A DNA stretch of 64,000 nucleotides, from positions 62,001 through 126,000 of the forward strand of contig CAKVHQ010000001.1 in NCBI GenBank assembly GCA_934749845.1, in the 5' to 3' direction. Below are positions 33,790 to 42,708 of this stretch, piece by piece. The notes below the pieces were generated by a model. It worked only from the letters and a program-made list of their open reading frames with translations, had not been told where the DNA came from and searched no databases. Positions within the stretch are counted from its first letter, which is position 1; each line of letters opens with the position of its first letter. This DNA comes from an uncultured Clostridia bacterium (GTDB lineage: Bacteria; Bacillota; Clostridia; Christensenellales; UBA1242). The position numbers were made by a program, and so were the translations under genes.

Positions 33790-36102
33790 TTAAATTCTTG
33801 GAAACACCCTTGCACAGATAACGGTGCAATCGTCTTTTGGCTCGTTTTTACATTTTAGCAAAGTTTCGTCTAAAATCATTTGGGACATTGTTTGTGGGTT
33901 TGTGGTTTGGGCATTATTCACAAATTGTTTAAGCATTTCCACGCTACCAAAGTCATCAATAACGCCATCACTAACAATAACAATCATATCATCACTTGTG
34001 ACAAGTTTTTTTAGTATTGTTGGTTTCATCTCTTCCAAAATTCCAAGTGGCAAAGCACCGCTTTCCAAAATTTCAGTGTCTACGCTATGTTTTATAAGCC
34101 CTTCAGGAGCGCCCACTTTAATAAAGTCAACTCCGCTTGTTTTTAGGTCTACAACAACTAGGTCTAACGCAGAGTAATTTTCTTCACTACTCATGCTTAA
34201 AAATTTATTAACAGAATTTAAAATGATTTCGTTATCAAAGCCAGCCTTATAGAAGTTTTCAATAAGATTGATTGCAGTGTCGCTTGTTCGTTGGGCTTGC
34301 TCTCCGCTTCCCATGCCGTCACAAATGGCAAGAAGAACTTTGTCGTCTGTTAATTTGATAAACGAATAACTATCTCCGCTTATTGTGTTTTGGAATTTAG
34401 GACAGCCACTGCTTCCGTAAATTAAATCATATTTAGGTGCGGTGGTGTAAGTGTTAAGGTAGAAATTTGGTGTTTGACTTGGCACTTGTGATGACAAAAT
34501 CATTTTAAAACCACAAATTTTGTTAAGTACTTTTATAATGTTATCGTTGTTGCGGTCACTATCTTTAACCAACATACTTACATTCACGGTTTCGGTATCC
34601 TTTTCAAAATAAGCAACATCGCTAGCCAAAATGTTATAGTAATTAAGTTCGTCTACAATTTGGCTTTCTTTTTCACTATCGAAGTTAATTGTTTTTTGAG
34701 TTTGACTGGCAAGAACTTTTAACAGTTCAGCCACTCCCATAAGTTGGTCGGCAATTAAAACTCGGCTTGTATCCATAGAATTTACCATGTTGGCATATTG
34801 TTTATAACTGACGATTAACTGATTTACTGCTTGCAAAATTGTGTTCACTCGCGAACATCTTGTTGAAAGAAAAGGTGGAACATCTAGTATCGTTGTTTTG
34901 CCTCTTTCAAACCCTGCCGAAATAATATCATCCATCACTTTGCTTGTTTCGTCAGCCAAAGTTCGCAAGCACTTATACCTTTCTGGGCAATCTCCACAAA
35001 CTTTTTGCATTACTTCTTGACTTAACATATGTTTGGCTTCTTCAAGTGGTAAAACGCCTTTAACCATATTTCTAAATGTTTTGTTCATATCGAAAAATAT
35101 ATTCGACATTTCATACATTCGCTTGCAAAGTTCATCTCGGCTTCGATTGACGATGTTTCGTGCAGTTTGATTTTTCTCGCCTGCTCCAAACAAAATTTTC
35201 AAAACTGGCAAAATATATTTATATACAACCAAAAATAGTGCAACACCAACAGCCGTGGCAATAAAATCGAAAATTGTGTATTTAGGCAATATGTTAAAAT
35301 ATAGTCCCAAAACCAAATCGCTTAAACATAATGATAAAATGGAGTAATAAGGGTGCGATGTTCTAAAGCAAATTGCACAAAGTGCCATAATTGCATAGCC
35401 CGCACACCACAGCAAGTTGCCACCATAAAGCGACTCGCCAAGCCCCAGCACAACTGCCACTATGATTGCAGTGGCGTCTTTATAGATATATGCCGAACAC
35501 AAAATTATAAATATTGCAAAAATTTTTGAAAAACTTATGTTAAGCAAGTTTATGTTATATAGTCCTAAACTTAAACCCGCTAGCAATAGGCATAAACTTA
35601 CCGACTCGTCTATTGTTAATTTTAAGCCCACGCCTTTAACAAGAAAAATTTTGAAAATTTTAACACACGCAAGCATAAACACAACAGATAGCGCAATGCT
35701 AATTAACGCACTAATTAAACTTTCGGTTACCGCATAGTTGAAGTATACAAGCATCGCTTGGCTAATTACGGCGTATATGCAAAGTAGCCAAGTTTTTATA
35801 GGCTTTTTTGCCGATTTATGTATTAAACACACAATTACAATCACGCCAGCACAAACAGCATAAGTTATTAAAACTGGGACTGAAAACGAACTAAGATATC
35901 CCGCAAGAACAAACTCGCCCGCCAGCAAAAATATGTTTTGATTACACCAACAAAGTGCAATAAAAAGACCAACCGCAAAAGGATATATGTTGTTTTTTAT
36001 ACCGGCTCTTGCCAAAACATAAAGCATTATAAAAAAAACTAAATGTTTTAATGCTCCAACAATTCTATACACTTTTTTACTTTCAAAAATTTCTGTTTTC
36101 AT
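33790..36102 (-). CDS. spoIIE: Stage II sporulation protein E
   Basis: Membrane-bound PP2C phosphatase that activates sigma-F in the forespore and acts at the polar septum. I start at MKTEIFESK, with GGAG 5-8 nt upstream, giving 770 residues; the longer frame has no site. The N-terminal third has about ten membrane segments, a central linker contains a four-cysteine stretch (CGDCPERYKC), and the C-terminal PP2C domain has GDSYSF, LAICDGMGSGEQA, DGVIDDFGS and DDCTVICARV. It diverges from yabP-yabQ-divIC, the cluster it belongs to in Bacillus. Confidence 0.96.
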   Translation of the reverse strand: MKTEIFESKKVYRIVGALKHLVFFIMLYVLARAGIKNNIYPFAVGLFIALCWCNQNIFLLAGEFVLAGYLSSFSVPVLITYAVCAGVIVIVCLIHKSAKKPIKTWLLCIYAVISQAMLVYFNYAVTESLISALISIALSVVFMLACVKIFKIFLVKGVGLKLTIDESVSLCLLLAGLSLGLYNINLLNISFSKIFAIFIILCSAYIYKDATAIIVAVVLGLGESLYGGNLLWCAGYAIMALCAICFRTSHPYYSILSLCLSDLVLGLYFNILPKYTIFDFIATAVGVALFLVVYKYILPVLKILFGAGEKNQTARNIVNRSRDELCKRMYEMSNIFFDMNKTFRNMVKGVLPLEEAKHMLSQEVMQKVCGDCPERYKCLRTLADETSKVMDDIISAGFERGKTTILDVPPFLSTRCSRVNTILQAVNQLIVSYKQYANMVNSMDTSRVLIADQLMGVAELLKVLASQTQKTINFDSEKESQIVDELNYYNILASDVAYFEKDTETVNVSMLVKDSDRNNDNIIKVLNKICGFKMILSSQVPSQTPNFYLNTYTTAPKYDLIYGSSGCPKFQNTISGDSYSFIKLTDDKVLLAICDGMGSGEQAQRTSDTAINLIENFYKAGFDNEIILNSVNKFLSMSSEENYSALDLVVVDLKTSGVDFIKVGAPEGLIKHSVDTEILESGALPLGILEEMKPTILKKLVTSDDMIVIVSDGVIDDFGSVEMLKQFVNNAQTTNPQTMSQMILDETLLKCKNEPKDDCTVICARVFPRI

Positions 36103-36268
36103 ACTATCTCCACTAAAAGCATTATAAAATGCATAAAATAACAAGCGATAGTGAAAAAAAAGTGAGATTTTTAGTGTTTTTGTAAAAACGGCAAACAAAT
36201 AAAAATAAATTGTACTTTTTTCATATTTTAAGTTAGCAATAAATAAAAATATATAAAGGAGAAACATT

Positions 36269-36550
36269 GTGGATAACAAAGAAATTGTAAAGAAGCATGA
36301 AAACACAAAATTAGTTTTAAACAACCGAAGCGACATGAATTTAAGCGGTGTGAACAAAGTTTACTCCGCAACCGAAAACTGCGTAAGTTTAGTGTTAGGC
36401 ACTGATGATGTTTTAATTGAAGGCAACGGGCTTCATGTTACAAAACTTGATATAGACACCGGCATCGTGAATGTTGAAGGCACAGTAAATTCAATTAAAT
36501 TTGGAAAAAGCAAAAATTCAAAAAACTTTTTAAAAAGAATTTTTTCATAG
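36269..36550 (+). CDS. yabP: Sporulation protein YabP
   Basis: 93 residues, GTG start after AAAGGAG. The sequence (NRSDMNLSGVNKVYSATENC and VSLVLGTDDVLIEGNGLHV) follows the YabP/YqfC family, needed for spore cortex or coat assembly. First gene of yabP-yabQ-divIC, expressed away from spoIIE. A weak possibility is a beta-sandwich fold; function is known only genetically. Confidence 0.9.
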   Translation: MDNKEIVKKHENTKLVLNNRSDMNLSGVNKVYSATENCVSLVLGTDDVLIEGNGLHVTKLDIDTGIVNVEGTVNSIKFGKSKNSKNFLKRIFS

Positions 36551-36557
36551 GTAATTT

Positions 36558-36938
36558 ATGCTATACGAAACACTTTTGCAAGGACAAATTTTTTTATGCG
36601 TGTTATACTTTGGCTTGATTGGCGGAGTGGTTTTTGAAGCAATAAATTTGGTGGAAAAGTCGTTATCGCAAAACAAAGTTGTGTGTTTTGTTTTGGATTT
36701 ATGTTATATGCTGTTTTGTGCGCTACTTTTTATATTTGCAAAAAACATAGCAAATTTTGGAGAATTTAGAATTTACTTGTTAATTTCGTTTGTGCTAGGA
36801 GTGCTTATTGAGCATTTAACAATAGGGTTTTTAGTTGAAAAATTTTTCATGTTGTTATATAATGGTGCTACAAAATTATCAAGGAGAATGTTTTTGTTTA
36901 AGCCAAAATCGAAGTTTATGCAAAAACTATTAAAGTAA
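36558..36938 (+). CDS. yabQ: Spore cortex biosynthesis protein YabQ
   Basis: 126 residues with about four hydrophobic segments (FLCVLYFGLIGGVVFEAINL; VLDLCYMLFCALLFIFA; YLLISFVLGVLIEHLTIGFL). This matches membrane-bound YabQ, required for cortex formation in the mother cell. It starts 7 bp after yabP. The stop TAA overlaps the divIC ATG. Confidence 0.9.
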   Translation: MLYETLLQGQIFLCVLYFGLIGGVVFEAINLVEKSLSQNKVVCFVLDLCYMLFCALLFIFAKNIANFGEFRIYLLISFVLGVLIEHLTIGFLVEKFFMLLYNGATKLSRRMFLFKPKSKFMQKLLK

Positions 36939-37231
36939 TGACCAATTTTGACAAGTGGAAAGTTATTAAGTACATTGCATTTTCGTTTATTGCACTGATG
37001 TTTGTTGTGTTGACAATTCAGTTTGTAAACCTAGCAAAATTGAATAGCGAAAACAATAGTAAAACCAATCAAATTAACCAACTAACGCAAGAGTTGCAAG
37101 AAAAAAGTGAGTTTGAAGAGAGTTTAAGAAATTCTTATGATAGGTTTGTTGAAAAAACTGCCAAGGAAGACTTGAATATGAAATACAGTGATGAAGAAGT
37201 CATTGTTGGAAAAACTAGTGAAAATGACTAG
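36938..37231 (+). CDS. divIC: Septum formation initiator, DivIC/FtsB family
   Basis: 97 residues: one membrane segment (IAFSFIALMFVVLTIQFV, about 13-30) followed by a coiled coil (LNSENNSKTNQINQLTQELQ) and the short extracellular end containing LNMKYSDEEVIVGKT, as in FtsB/DivIC. Part of the divisome bridge with FtsL and FtsQ. Start overlaps the yabQ stop. Confidence 0.9.
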   Translation: MTNFDKWKVIKYIAFSFIALMFVVLTIQFVNLAKLNSENNSKTNQINQLTQELQEKSEFEESLRNSYDRFVEKTAKEDLNMKYSDEEVIVGKTSEND

Positions 37232-37310
37232 TTTTTTTAAACTTAATTTTTAAAAAACGCTTGAACAATAAAAATTATTTTGATACACTTAAAAAAAGGA
37301 AGATTTAGCC

Positions 37311-38345
37311 ATGATTGAAAATATTTTTTACCAAAACGCAACCGACAAGATTATTGAATTTATTAACCACGAGTGGCCTGATTTTCCACAGGGATTATTA
37401 AACCAATATTTAAACTTTTTTAACAAGATTAGTTCATACGAAGAAGAAGGAACATCAATTAAGCCACATATCCTAATAACCAACAATATTGAAGAATTGG
37501 ATAAGGCAATTCCGGCTTCCTACACTGTTCAAATGTTTTGTGACGAAAGCGAAACCATGTTCACTTCAAGAATGAAAGCGTTAGCACCTTTTTGCTTGAA
37601 CAACTGGAATATTTATGTAAATGTTAACTCATCTGGCTACGAATATGGCATATATCGTTGTATTAACTCCATTAAAGACAAAGATTTTAACACTCAACTT
37701 TTTGAGAAAAAATCTTTGAAAGAAAAGACTGACAAAATTTACGCATTCTTAACCAGTGCATACACATCAAGTTGTATCATTATGAAAAGTTTAAAAGACC
37801 AAGAAGTTAGAATTAACTTTGGCTTGGTTACAAAGAAAGTTCTCGACTATAAAGAAGAAATTGAAGAATTTGTTGACGCAAGTTTCTCGAAATTAAGAAC
37901 CACAAAGAAAAAACTTGAAGAAATGAAAACTTTGTACAGAAACATTTTTGAAAATGTGTTTAAAAATGTTCATGGCACAATCTGCGTGGTTGTGGACAAA
38001 GATTATGTTGACGATGGCTATTTAAAAGACGGCATTTGGCTTAAAGAACCAATTTGCTTTAACAAGTTACTATCTCAAGCCAACGGCTTAAGCGAAGCAA
38101 GACTCATTGGAATAACAGACCTATTTATGAACATGCTTAACTATGACGGAATTACAGTTGTTGATAATAAAGGAAGAATTCGTGCATACAACGTGTTTGT
38201 TGAAACTGCTCAACAAAAAGTTAATATTTTTGGCGGAGCAAGAAAGCGTGCAGCCTTTTCGATTATAAACGCAAAAAAGAAAAAAATTGTTGGTGTTTAT
38301 TTTAAAAGTCAGGAAGGCGAAGTGTTCTATCAAAGAGTTAGATAA
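37311..38345 (+). CDS. Diadenylate-cyclase-like (DisA_N-type) sensor protein
   Basis: 344 residues in two parts. Residues 1-200 are unrecognised, mixed alpha/beta. The C-terminal half looks like the DAC fold: a helical lead-in (FVDASFSKLRTTKKKLEEMK), HGTICVVVDK, DGITVVDNKGRIRAYNVFVE and GGARKRAAFSI, corresponding to the DGA and RHR regions of diadenylate cyclases. Both key motifs are altered (DGI for DGA, RKR for RHR), so it may bind nucleotides as a sensor rather than make c-di-AMP. Similar domains are known as DACNV-type sensors. Ribosome site AAGGAAG; single gene with its own terminator. Confidence 0.6.
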   Translation: MIENIFYQNATDKIIEFINHEWPDFPQGLLNQYLNFFNKISSYEEEGTSIKPHILITNNIEELDKAIPASYTVQMFCDESETMFTSRMKALAPFCLNNWNIYVNVNSSGYEYGIYRCINSIKDKDFNTQLFEKKSLKEKTDKIYAFLTSAYTSSCIIMKSLKDQEVRINFGLVTKKVLDYKEEIEEFVDASFSKLRTTKKKLEEMKTLYRNIFENVFKNVHGTICVVVDKDYVDDGYLKDGIWLKEPICFNKLLSQANGLSEARLIGITDLFMNMLNYDGITVVDNKGRIRAYNVFVETAQQKVNIFGGARKRAAFSIINAKKKKIVGVYFKSQEGEVFYQRVR

Positions 38346-38370
38346 GAAAGCAAAATTTGCTTTCTTTTTT
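38345..38370 (+). terminator. Terminator after the 37311 gene
   Basis: AGAAAGCAAA/TTTGCTTTCT hairpin followed by T6. Confidence 0.8.
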
Positions 38371-38449
38371 AATTAAACTAGCGTAAATAAAGCAAGTTTT
38401 TGCGCTTTAAAATAAATTACAAAAAATAAAGAGAAATTTGCCAAATATG

Positions 38450-38478
38450 TTGACAAGTTGCATTTTTACATATATAAT
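38450..38478 (+). promoter_or_regulatory. Promoter for rplJ-rplL
   Basis: Perfect TTGACA and TATAAT with 17 bp between. Confidence 0.85.
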
Positions 38479-38483
38479 TTACG

Positions 38484-38620
38484 AGTAATAAATAAAATAT
38501 CGTGCCAAAGACCGTAAGCGTCGAAAGACTTAAATTTGCTTGCCGAGGTTACAAAGTAGATTGAACTTTTATAATGTTCTCTATGCTTTTGGCATAGAGA
38601 ATTTTGTTTTTTATAACACA
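38484..38620 (+). promoter_or_regulatory. Ribosomal protein L10 leader with attenuator
   Basis: The leader carries GCCAAAGACCGTAAGCG and the later GACTTAAATTTGCTTGCCGAGGT, matching the L10 leader RNA of Bacillota, where the L10-L12 complex binds its own mRNA. It ends with a perfect TTCTCTATGC/GCATAGAGAA stem and a T-rich tail (38576-38615), the terminator half of an attenuator. L10 binding is expected to favour termination. Confidence 0.85.
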
Positions 38621-38640
38621 TTATAAAAGGAGGAAAAATC

Positions 38641-39126
38641 GTGAACGCAAATTTACAACAAAAACAACAAATCGTTGCTGAAATTAAAGACAAGTTCTCG
38701 AAAGCAAAAAGTTTGGTGTTTGTTGAATATAGTGGAACAACAGTTTCTCAAGACACAGCACTTAGAAGCGACATTAGAAAAGCAAACGCAGAATACAAAG
38801 TTTACAAAAACAAACTAATGCTTAGAGCATTAAACGAACTTGGCATTACTGGCACAGATAGTTCCTTTGAAGGCACAACCGCTGTTGCCATCAGTTACGA
38901 AGACGAAGTTTCACCAGCACACATCGTTGTTAATGCTGGAAAAGACAACAAAAATTTAAAAGTAAAATTCGGTATTGTTAATGGTAGAGTTGTTGACTCT
39001 AGTTATGTAACAAGACTAGCAAGCATTCCTTCAAGAGAAGTATTACTTACTCAACTTGTTGGTATGTTGCAAGCACCAATTAGAAACTTGGCTTGCACTT
39101 TAAAACTTATTGCAGAAAAGCAATAA
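38641..39126 (+). CDS. rplJ: Ribosomal protein L10
   Basis: 161 residues, GTG start after AGGAGG. The family pattern is clear: KSLVFVEYSGTTVSQDT..LR in the N-terminal part, AEYKVYKNKLMLRAL, and a C-terminal helix for L12 binding. It lies under the L10 leader and 26 bp ahead of rplL, the standard unit. Confidence 0.97.
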   Translation: MNANLQQKQQIVAEIKDKFSKAKSLVFVEYSGTTVSQDTALRSDIRKANAEYKVYKNKLMLRALNELGITGTDSSFEGTTAVAISYEDEVSPAHIVVNAGKDNKNLKVKFGIVNGRVVDSSYVTRLASIPSREVLLTQLVGMLQAPIRNLACTLKLIAEKQ

Positions 39127-39152
39127 AAATAAATTAAAAGGAGAAAATTAAA

Positions 39153-39527
39153 ATGGCAGATTTAAATAAATTTGTAGAAGAAGTTAAAGGTTTATCAGTT
39201 GTTGAACTTAACGACCTTGTTAAAATGTTAGAAGAAGAATTTGGAGTAAGCGCAGCAGCTATGGCAGTTGCAGCACCAGCAGCAGGAGCAGCAGCACCAG
39301 CAGCAGAAGAAAAAACAGAATTCAACGTTGTTGCAACAGCACTTGATGCATCAAAGAAAATTGCAGCAATTAAAGTTGTAAGAGAAATCACAGGTCTTGG
39401 ACTTGGCGAAGCAAAAGCACTTGTTGACGGAATTCCAAGCACAATTAAAGAAAATGTTCCAACAGAAGCAGCAAAAGAATATGCTGAAAAATTAAAAGAA
39501 GCTGGACTTACAATCGAACTTAAGTAA
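39153..39527 (+). CDS. rplL: Ribosomal protein L7/L12
   Basis: 124 residues. N-terminal dimerisation domain ([20 protein letters not shown]), an Ala/Pro-rich hinge, and the C-terminal domain with [20 protein letters not shown] and AGLTIELK. It forms the ribosomal stalk with L10. Stable, highly expressed, strong ribosome site AAGGAG. Confidence 0.97.
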   Translation: MADLNKFVEEVKGLSVVELNDLVKMLEEEFGVSAAAMAVAAPAAGAAAPAAEEKTEFNVVATALDASKKIAAIKVVREITGLGLGEAKALVDGIPSTIKENVPTEAAKEYAEKLKEAGLTIELK

Positions 39528-39546
39528 TTATTTATTTATAATGTGT

Positions 39547-39580
39547 TAAAAAAAATCACCAAACTTGGTGATTTTTTTAT
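39547..39580. terminator. Bidirectional terminator after rplL
   Basis: AAATCACC/GGTGATTT hairpin with A- and T-runs; also ends the minus-strand metzincin unit. Confidence 0.8.
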
Positions 39581-39595
39581 ATTTAAAATTAAAAT

Positions 39596-40369
39596 TTAAA
39601 ACTGTAAAGTTGTTTCGTCTGTGGTTTCATTTGATGAACTTTTATTTTCTGTTTCGTCTTTATAAACATAACTAATTGATGTTGGTTTTTCGGTTTTGTA
39701 TAGGCCAGTATATTTTGCATCATAAACTGTGTTTAACGACTCAATTTCTTCGTCATTTAAACCGCAACCCGTTTCCTGATAAAACATTACATGGTCTTTA
39801 TCTTCTTCATCATACAAGTCTTTAAAGCCCAATGTGTGAAGAAGTTCATGCTTAATAACTTGTGTTATATCAATAGAGAATTTATCTATTAGTTTTTCAC
39901 TGAATGATATGGTAATTGGATAGTTAATTGCTGTTCCAATTGTTCGTGTTGCATATGTTGCAGTTGCTATTGTTTCATCACTTATGTATGGCAACATTTC
40001 GATGTTAATTGCCTTTTCCTTATGTGTTCTTGATTCTGTAACAGAGTAATTAAATCCTTTGGCAAGGTCATCGAGTTCCATAATGCCGGTTTTAATTTCT
40101 TTTTGTTGTTTATCTGTAAATTGGTTTAAAATGTTAAGTTCCACCACGCCATTTTTAATTGGAAGCATATATGGCATGCCAAGTGAATTTTGTACGAATA
40201 ACGACTTATCAACTCCCTTAAATCTTTGTGGAATTTGTGGCATTTGCTTAACGGAATCAAAATCTACTATTGATAGCGTTACAACTGCGGTAACACAATA
40301 AACTGTTGAAAGCCCAAGCACTGTTTTTGTTGCTTTTTTTAAAAAATTACCAAATGGTTTCTTTGCCAT
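39596..40369 (-). CDS. Metzincin-like membrane-anchored zinc protease, copy 3 of 3
   Basis: 257 residues: basic start, one membrane segment (about 15-35), then an extracytoplasmic domain. HELLHTLGFKD (174-184) fits the metzincin signature HExxHxxGxxD, with the two zinc histidines, the catalytic Glu175 and a third ligand position Asp184; Met195 in DHVMF may be the Met-turn. The RFKGVDKSLF region near 50 and the last Ser/Thr-rich tail are shared with the other two copies. Substrate unknown. Last gene of the unit; neighbour spacing is 9 bp. Confidence 0.75.
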   Translation of the reverse strand: MAKKPFGNFLKKATKTVLGLSTVYCVTAVVTLSIVDFDSVKQMPQIPQRFKGVDKSLFVQNSLGMPYMLPIKNGVVELNILNQFTDKQQKEIKTGIMELDDLAKGFNYSVTESRTHKEKAINIEMLPYISDETIATATYATRTIGTAINYPITISFSEKLIDKFSIDITQVIKHELLHTLGFKDLYDEEDKDHVMFYQETGCGLNDEEIESLNTVYDAKYTGLYKTEKPTSISYVYKDETENKSSSNETTDETTLQF

Positions 40370-40378
40370 AATTTTCTC

Positions 40379-41203
40379 CTAATTTATTTGCTCTAAATTT
40401 TCTTCGTCTTGATTAAATTTAATATATTGTATTTGTTCAGGCAAAACTGTTTTCACGGCTTCACTGTCTCTTGAACCATAAACTGTTGATAGTGCTTTTA
40501 CTTCTTCTTCACTCAAATCAAATTTGTTAGAGTTTTTAAACATAAAATAATCTTTGTATTTTTTGTTAGTTAAATCTTTAAATCCTAAAGTGTGCAAAAG
40601 CTCTTTTTTAATCACTTTGTTCATATCAAAGTTACTATCATTTTCAAGCGCTTGTTTGTTTATTTTAATTGTTATTGGATAAAGAATTGCTGTTGAATAT
40701 CTTTCCCAAAAGTTATTAGAACTTGAAAAAGTCGTTGTGGCATAAGTTGAAGGGTCAAGTTCTGTTGATAGAATAATGTCTATGCAACGATTTCTTTGGT
40801 CTGTTCCTTCAAACGAATATGTAAAACCTTCAGCAAGGTCATCAATTTGTTCAATACCTTCTTTTAACTCTTCCCTTTGCTCATCGTTAAATTCATTTTG
40901 AATGTTTAAGTGAACCTGTCCCCCGGTGACAGACAAAAGTTTTGGAGTGCCAATTTTGTTTTTAACAAACAAATCAGCGTCCACACCTTTAACTCTTTCT
41001 CTTGTTGAAGAATTGGAACTTATTGTGCTTATAATGTTGTAGCCATTTCTAATTCCAAAATCAAGAGTAAGTGCAATTAAAATTGCAGTACCAGTTATAA
41101 CAGAATTTCTAACTTTTTTTCTGTTCTGTGTTCTTATTTGTTCCTCTTTACCCCAAATAACTTTTGCAGGTTGAGTTGGTTTGTTATCAAATTCAGTTTT
41201 CAT
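40379..41203 (-). CDS. Metzincin-like pseudo-protease, copy 2 of 3 (first zinc His replaced)
   Basis: 274 residues with the same design: cytoplasmic start, one membrane segment (about 34-50), then a globular domain. The motif reads KELLHTLGFKD: Lys200 takes the place of the first zinc histidine, while Glu, the second His, Gly and Asp remain. DYFMF keeps the Met-turn. Loss of one ligand normally abolishes zinc catalysis, so this member may have a regulatory or scaffold role beside its active-looking neighbours. It is 9 bp from copy 3 and 8 bp from copy 1. Confidence 0.7.
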   Translation of the reverse strand: MKTEFDNKPTQPAKVIWGKEEQIRTQNRKKVRNSVITGTAILIALTLDFGIRNGYNIISTISSNSSTRERVKGVDADLFVKNKIGTPKLLSVTGGQVHLNIQNEFNDEQREELKEGIEQIDDLAEGFTYSFEGTDQRNRCIDIILSTELDPSTYATTTFSSSNNFWERYSTAILYPITIKINKQALENDSNFDMNKVIKKELLHTLGFKDLTNKKYKDYFMFKNSNKFDLSEEEVKALSTVYGSRDSEAVKTVLPEQIQYIKFNQDEENLEQIN

Positions 41204-41211
41204 ACTTTCCC

Positions 41212-41976
41212 CTAGAATGTTAATATATCATCTTCAATTATGTTTTCTGGGGTAACATCTCCTGCATAATAATTTACACTAGGGTTTTGATTAACTGGTC
41301 CAAAAACACCTGTTTTTTCTGGACTATAAACTACCTTAAGAGCCTTTATTTGTTCTTCGTTCAATTTTGGCTTAGAGGTACTATATGCGTAATACATCAA
41401 ATTATCACTATATTTAGAATCAGATAAATCTTCAAGCCCCAAAGTATGAAGAAGTTCGTGCTTAATGACTGTATCATAGCTAAAATTTTCTTTTTCCATC
41501 ATATCAGTATCAAATTTAATTGTAATAGGATATGTTATTTCCGCTTTCCATTGATTTGCTTTAACTGTTGCGCAAGCAATACCATTTGACTTATTTTTTT
41601 CATTTTCTTTAAAGGCTCTAATGTTAATACCTTTTTTTAATGTGCCGTCATTAAAAGAAATAGTATATACAAAACCGTCTATCATATCATCAATTTCTCT
41701 AATGCCTTTAACAAGCTCTTGCTTTTCGTATTCTGAAAAAGCTGGGTCAATGTTAAGATTCACATTTCCATCTGTCACTGGCAAAATGAGAGGAACATTA
41801 AATATTGTTTTTTGAAAATAGCTTGAATCTACTCCATTAAATCTTTCGTTTCTAACAGAAGCGGTTCTGCATGTTGTAATTGTTGTTTGTAATACAAGTG
41901 TGATTGCCACACCATAAAGTGCAGCGGCAAGTCCTTTACCTTTTTTTTCTTTCTTTGTTTTTTTTGTTTCTTCCAT
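41212..41976 (-). CDS. Metzincin-like membrane-anchored zinc protease, copy 1 of 3
   Basis: 254 residues. Lys-rich start (MEETKKTKKEKKGKG), one membrane segment (about 16-34), then GVDSSYFQKTIF and the signature HELLHTLGLED (173-183) with Met194 in DNLMYY. All zinc-binding residues expected for HExxHxxGxxD are present. First gene of the three-gene unit; ribosome site AGGAG. The stretch NVPLILPVTDGNVNLNIDP matches the corresponding parts of copies 2 and 3, so all three arose by tandem duplication. Confidence 0.75.
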   Translation of the reverse strand: MEETKKTKKEKKGKGLAAALYGVAITLVLQTTITTCRTASVRNERFNGVDSSYFQKTIFNVPLILPVTDGNVNLNIDPAFSEYEKQELVKGIREIDDMIDGFVYTISFNDGTLKKGINIRAFKENEKNKSNGIACATVKANQWKAEITYPITIKFDTDMMEKENFSYDTVIKHELLHTLGLEDLSDSKYSDNLMYYAYSTSKPKLNEEQIKALKVVYSPEKTGVFGPVNQNPSVNYYAGDVTPENIIEDDILTF

Positions 41977-42141
41977 AATCTTCTCCTAAACTAAATCAAT
42001 TATATCCCTAAATATGCTCAAAGTCAATATCTGTTAAAAAAATCGTTTTGATTATTTCGCCAATTCTTTTCATTTATTAAATAGATAAGCAAAATTAAAA
42101 ATTACATCATAAAACCTATTTATATAATCCAATAATTAAAA

Positions 42142-42585
42142 TTAAACTATTTCAACCTTAACAACAATTTTTGCAACAATACCAACAAATAGTTTTAGTT
42201 CAACATCGTATGCACCCGATAGCTTGATTGGAGCATTTAACATGATTTGCTTTTTATCCACCCCATAGCCTTGTTTTTTAAGTTCGTTTGCAATTTCCAA
42301 ACTTGTTATTGAACCAAATGCCTTACCATTATTTCCACCTTTAATGTTCATGTTTAGCACAACATTATCAAGTTTAGATTTTAATTGTAATGCTTTTTGT
42401 TTATCTTGCTCGTAGTGATATTCCTTTGCTTTTTTTGCTTGATTGCTTTCGTTTATCGCACAATTATCTGCAATTTTTGCTTTTTTTGTTTTAAGCAAAA
42501 AGTTTTGTGCAAATCCGTCACTAACATCGCACAAATCTCCTTTTTTTCCTGTGCCTTTAACATCTGTTAACAAAATTACTTTCAT
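42142..42585 (-). CDS. rplI: Ribosomal protein L9
   Basis: 147 residues with the L9 start [20 protein letters not shown] and the matching [15 protein letters not shown]. Long central helix and small C-terminal domain as usual. Ribosome site AAGGAG. Neighbouring dnaB/GdpP genes, its common partners, are not here. Confidence 0.96.
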   Translation of the reverse strand: MKVILLTDVKGTGKKGDLCDVSDGFAQNFLLKTKKAKIADNCAINESNQAKKAKEYHYEQDKQKALQLKSKLDNVVLNMNIKGGNNGKAFGSITSLEIANELKKQGYGVDKKQIMLNAPIKLSGAYDVELKLFVGIVAKIVVKVEIV

Positions 42586-42708
42586 AAATTTCTCCTTGTG
42601 TAATTAGTATAAACTAATTAGCAATTTATGTCAATCTTAAAAAATAAACCCATTTCTTTATAGGTATATAAACAACAAAATAGAGCAAAATAAATGTGAG
42701 GTGAAAAA

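Noticed and set aside
36103..36357. N-terminal extension of SpoIIE by 85 residues
   Set aside because: No ribosome site, composition unlike the family, and the ATG at 36102 has a good GGAG.
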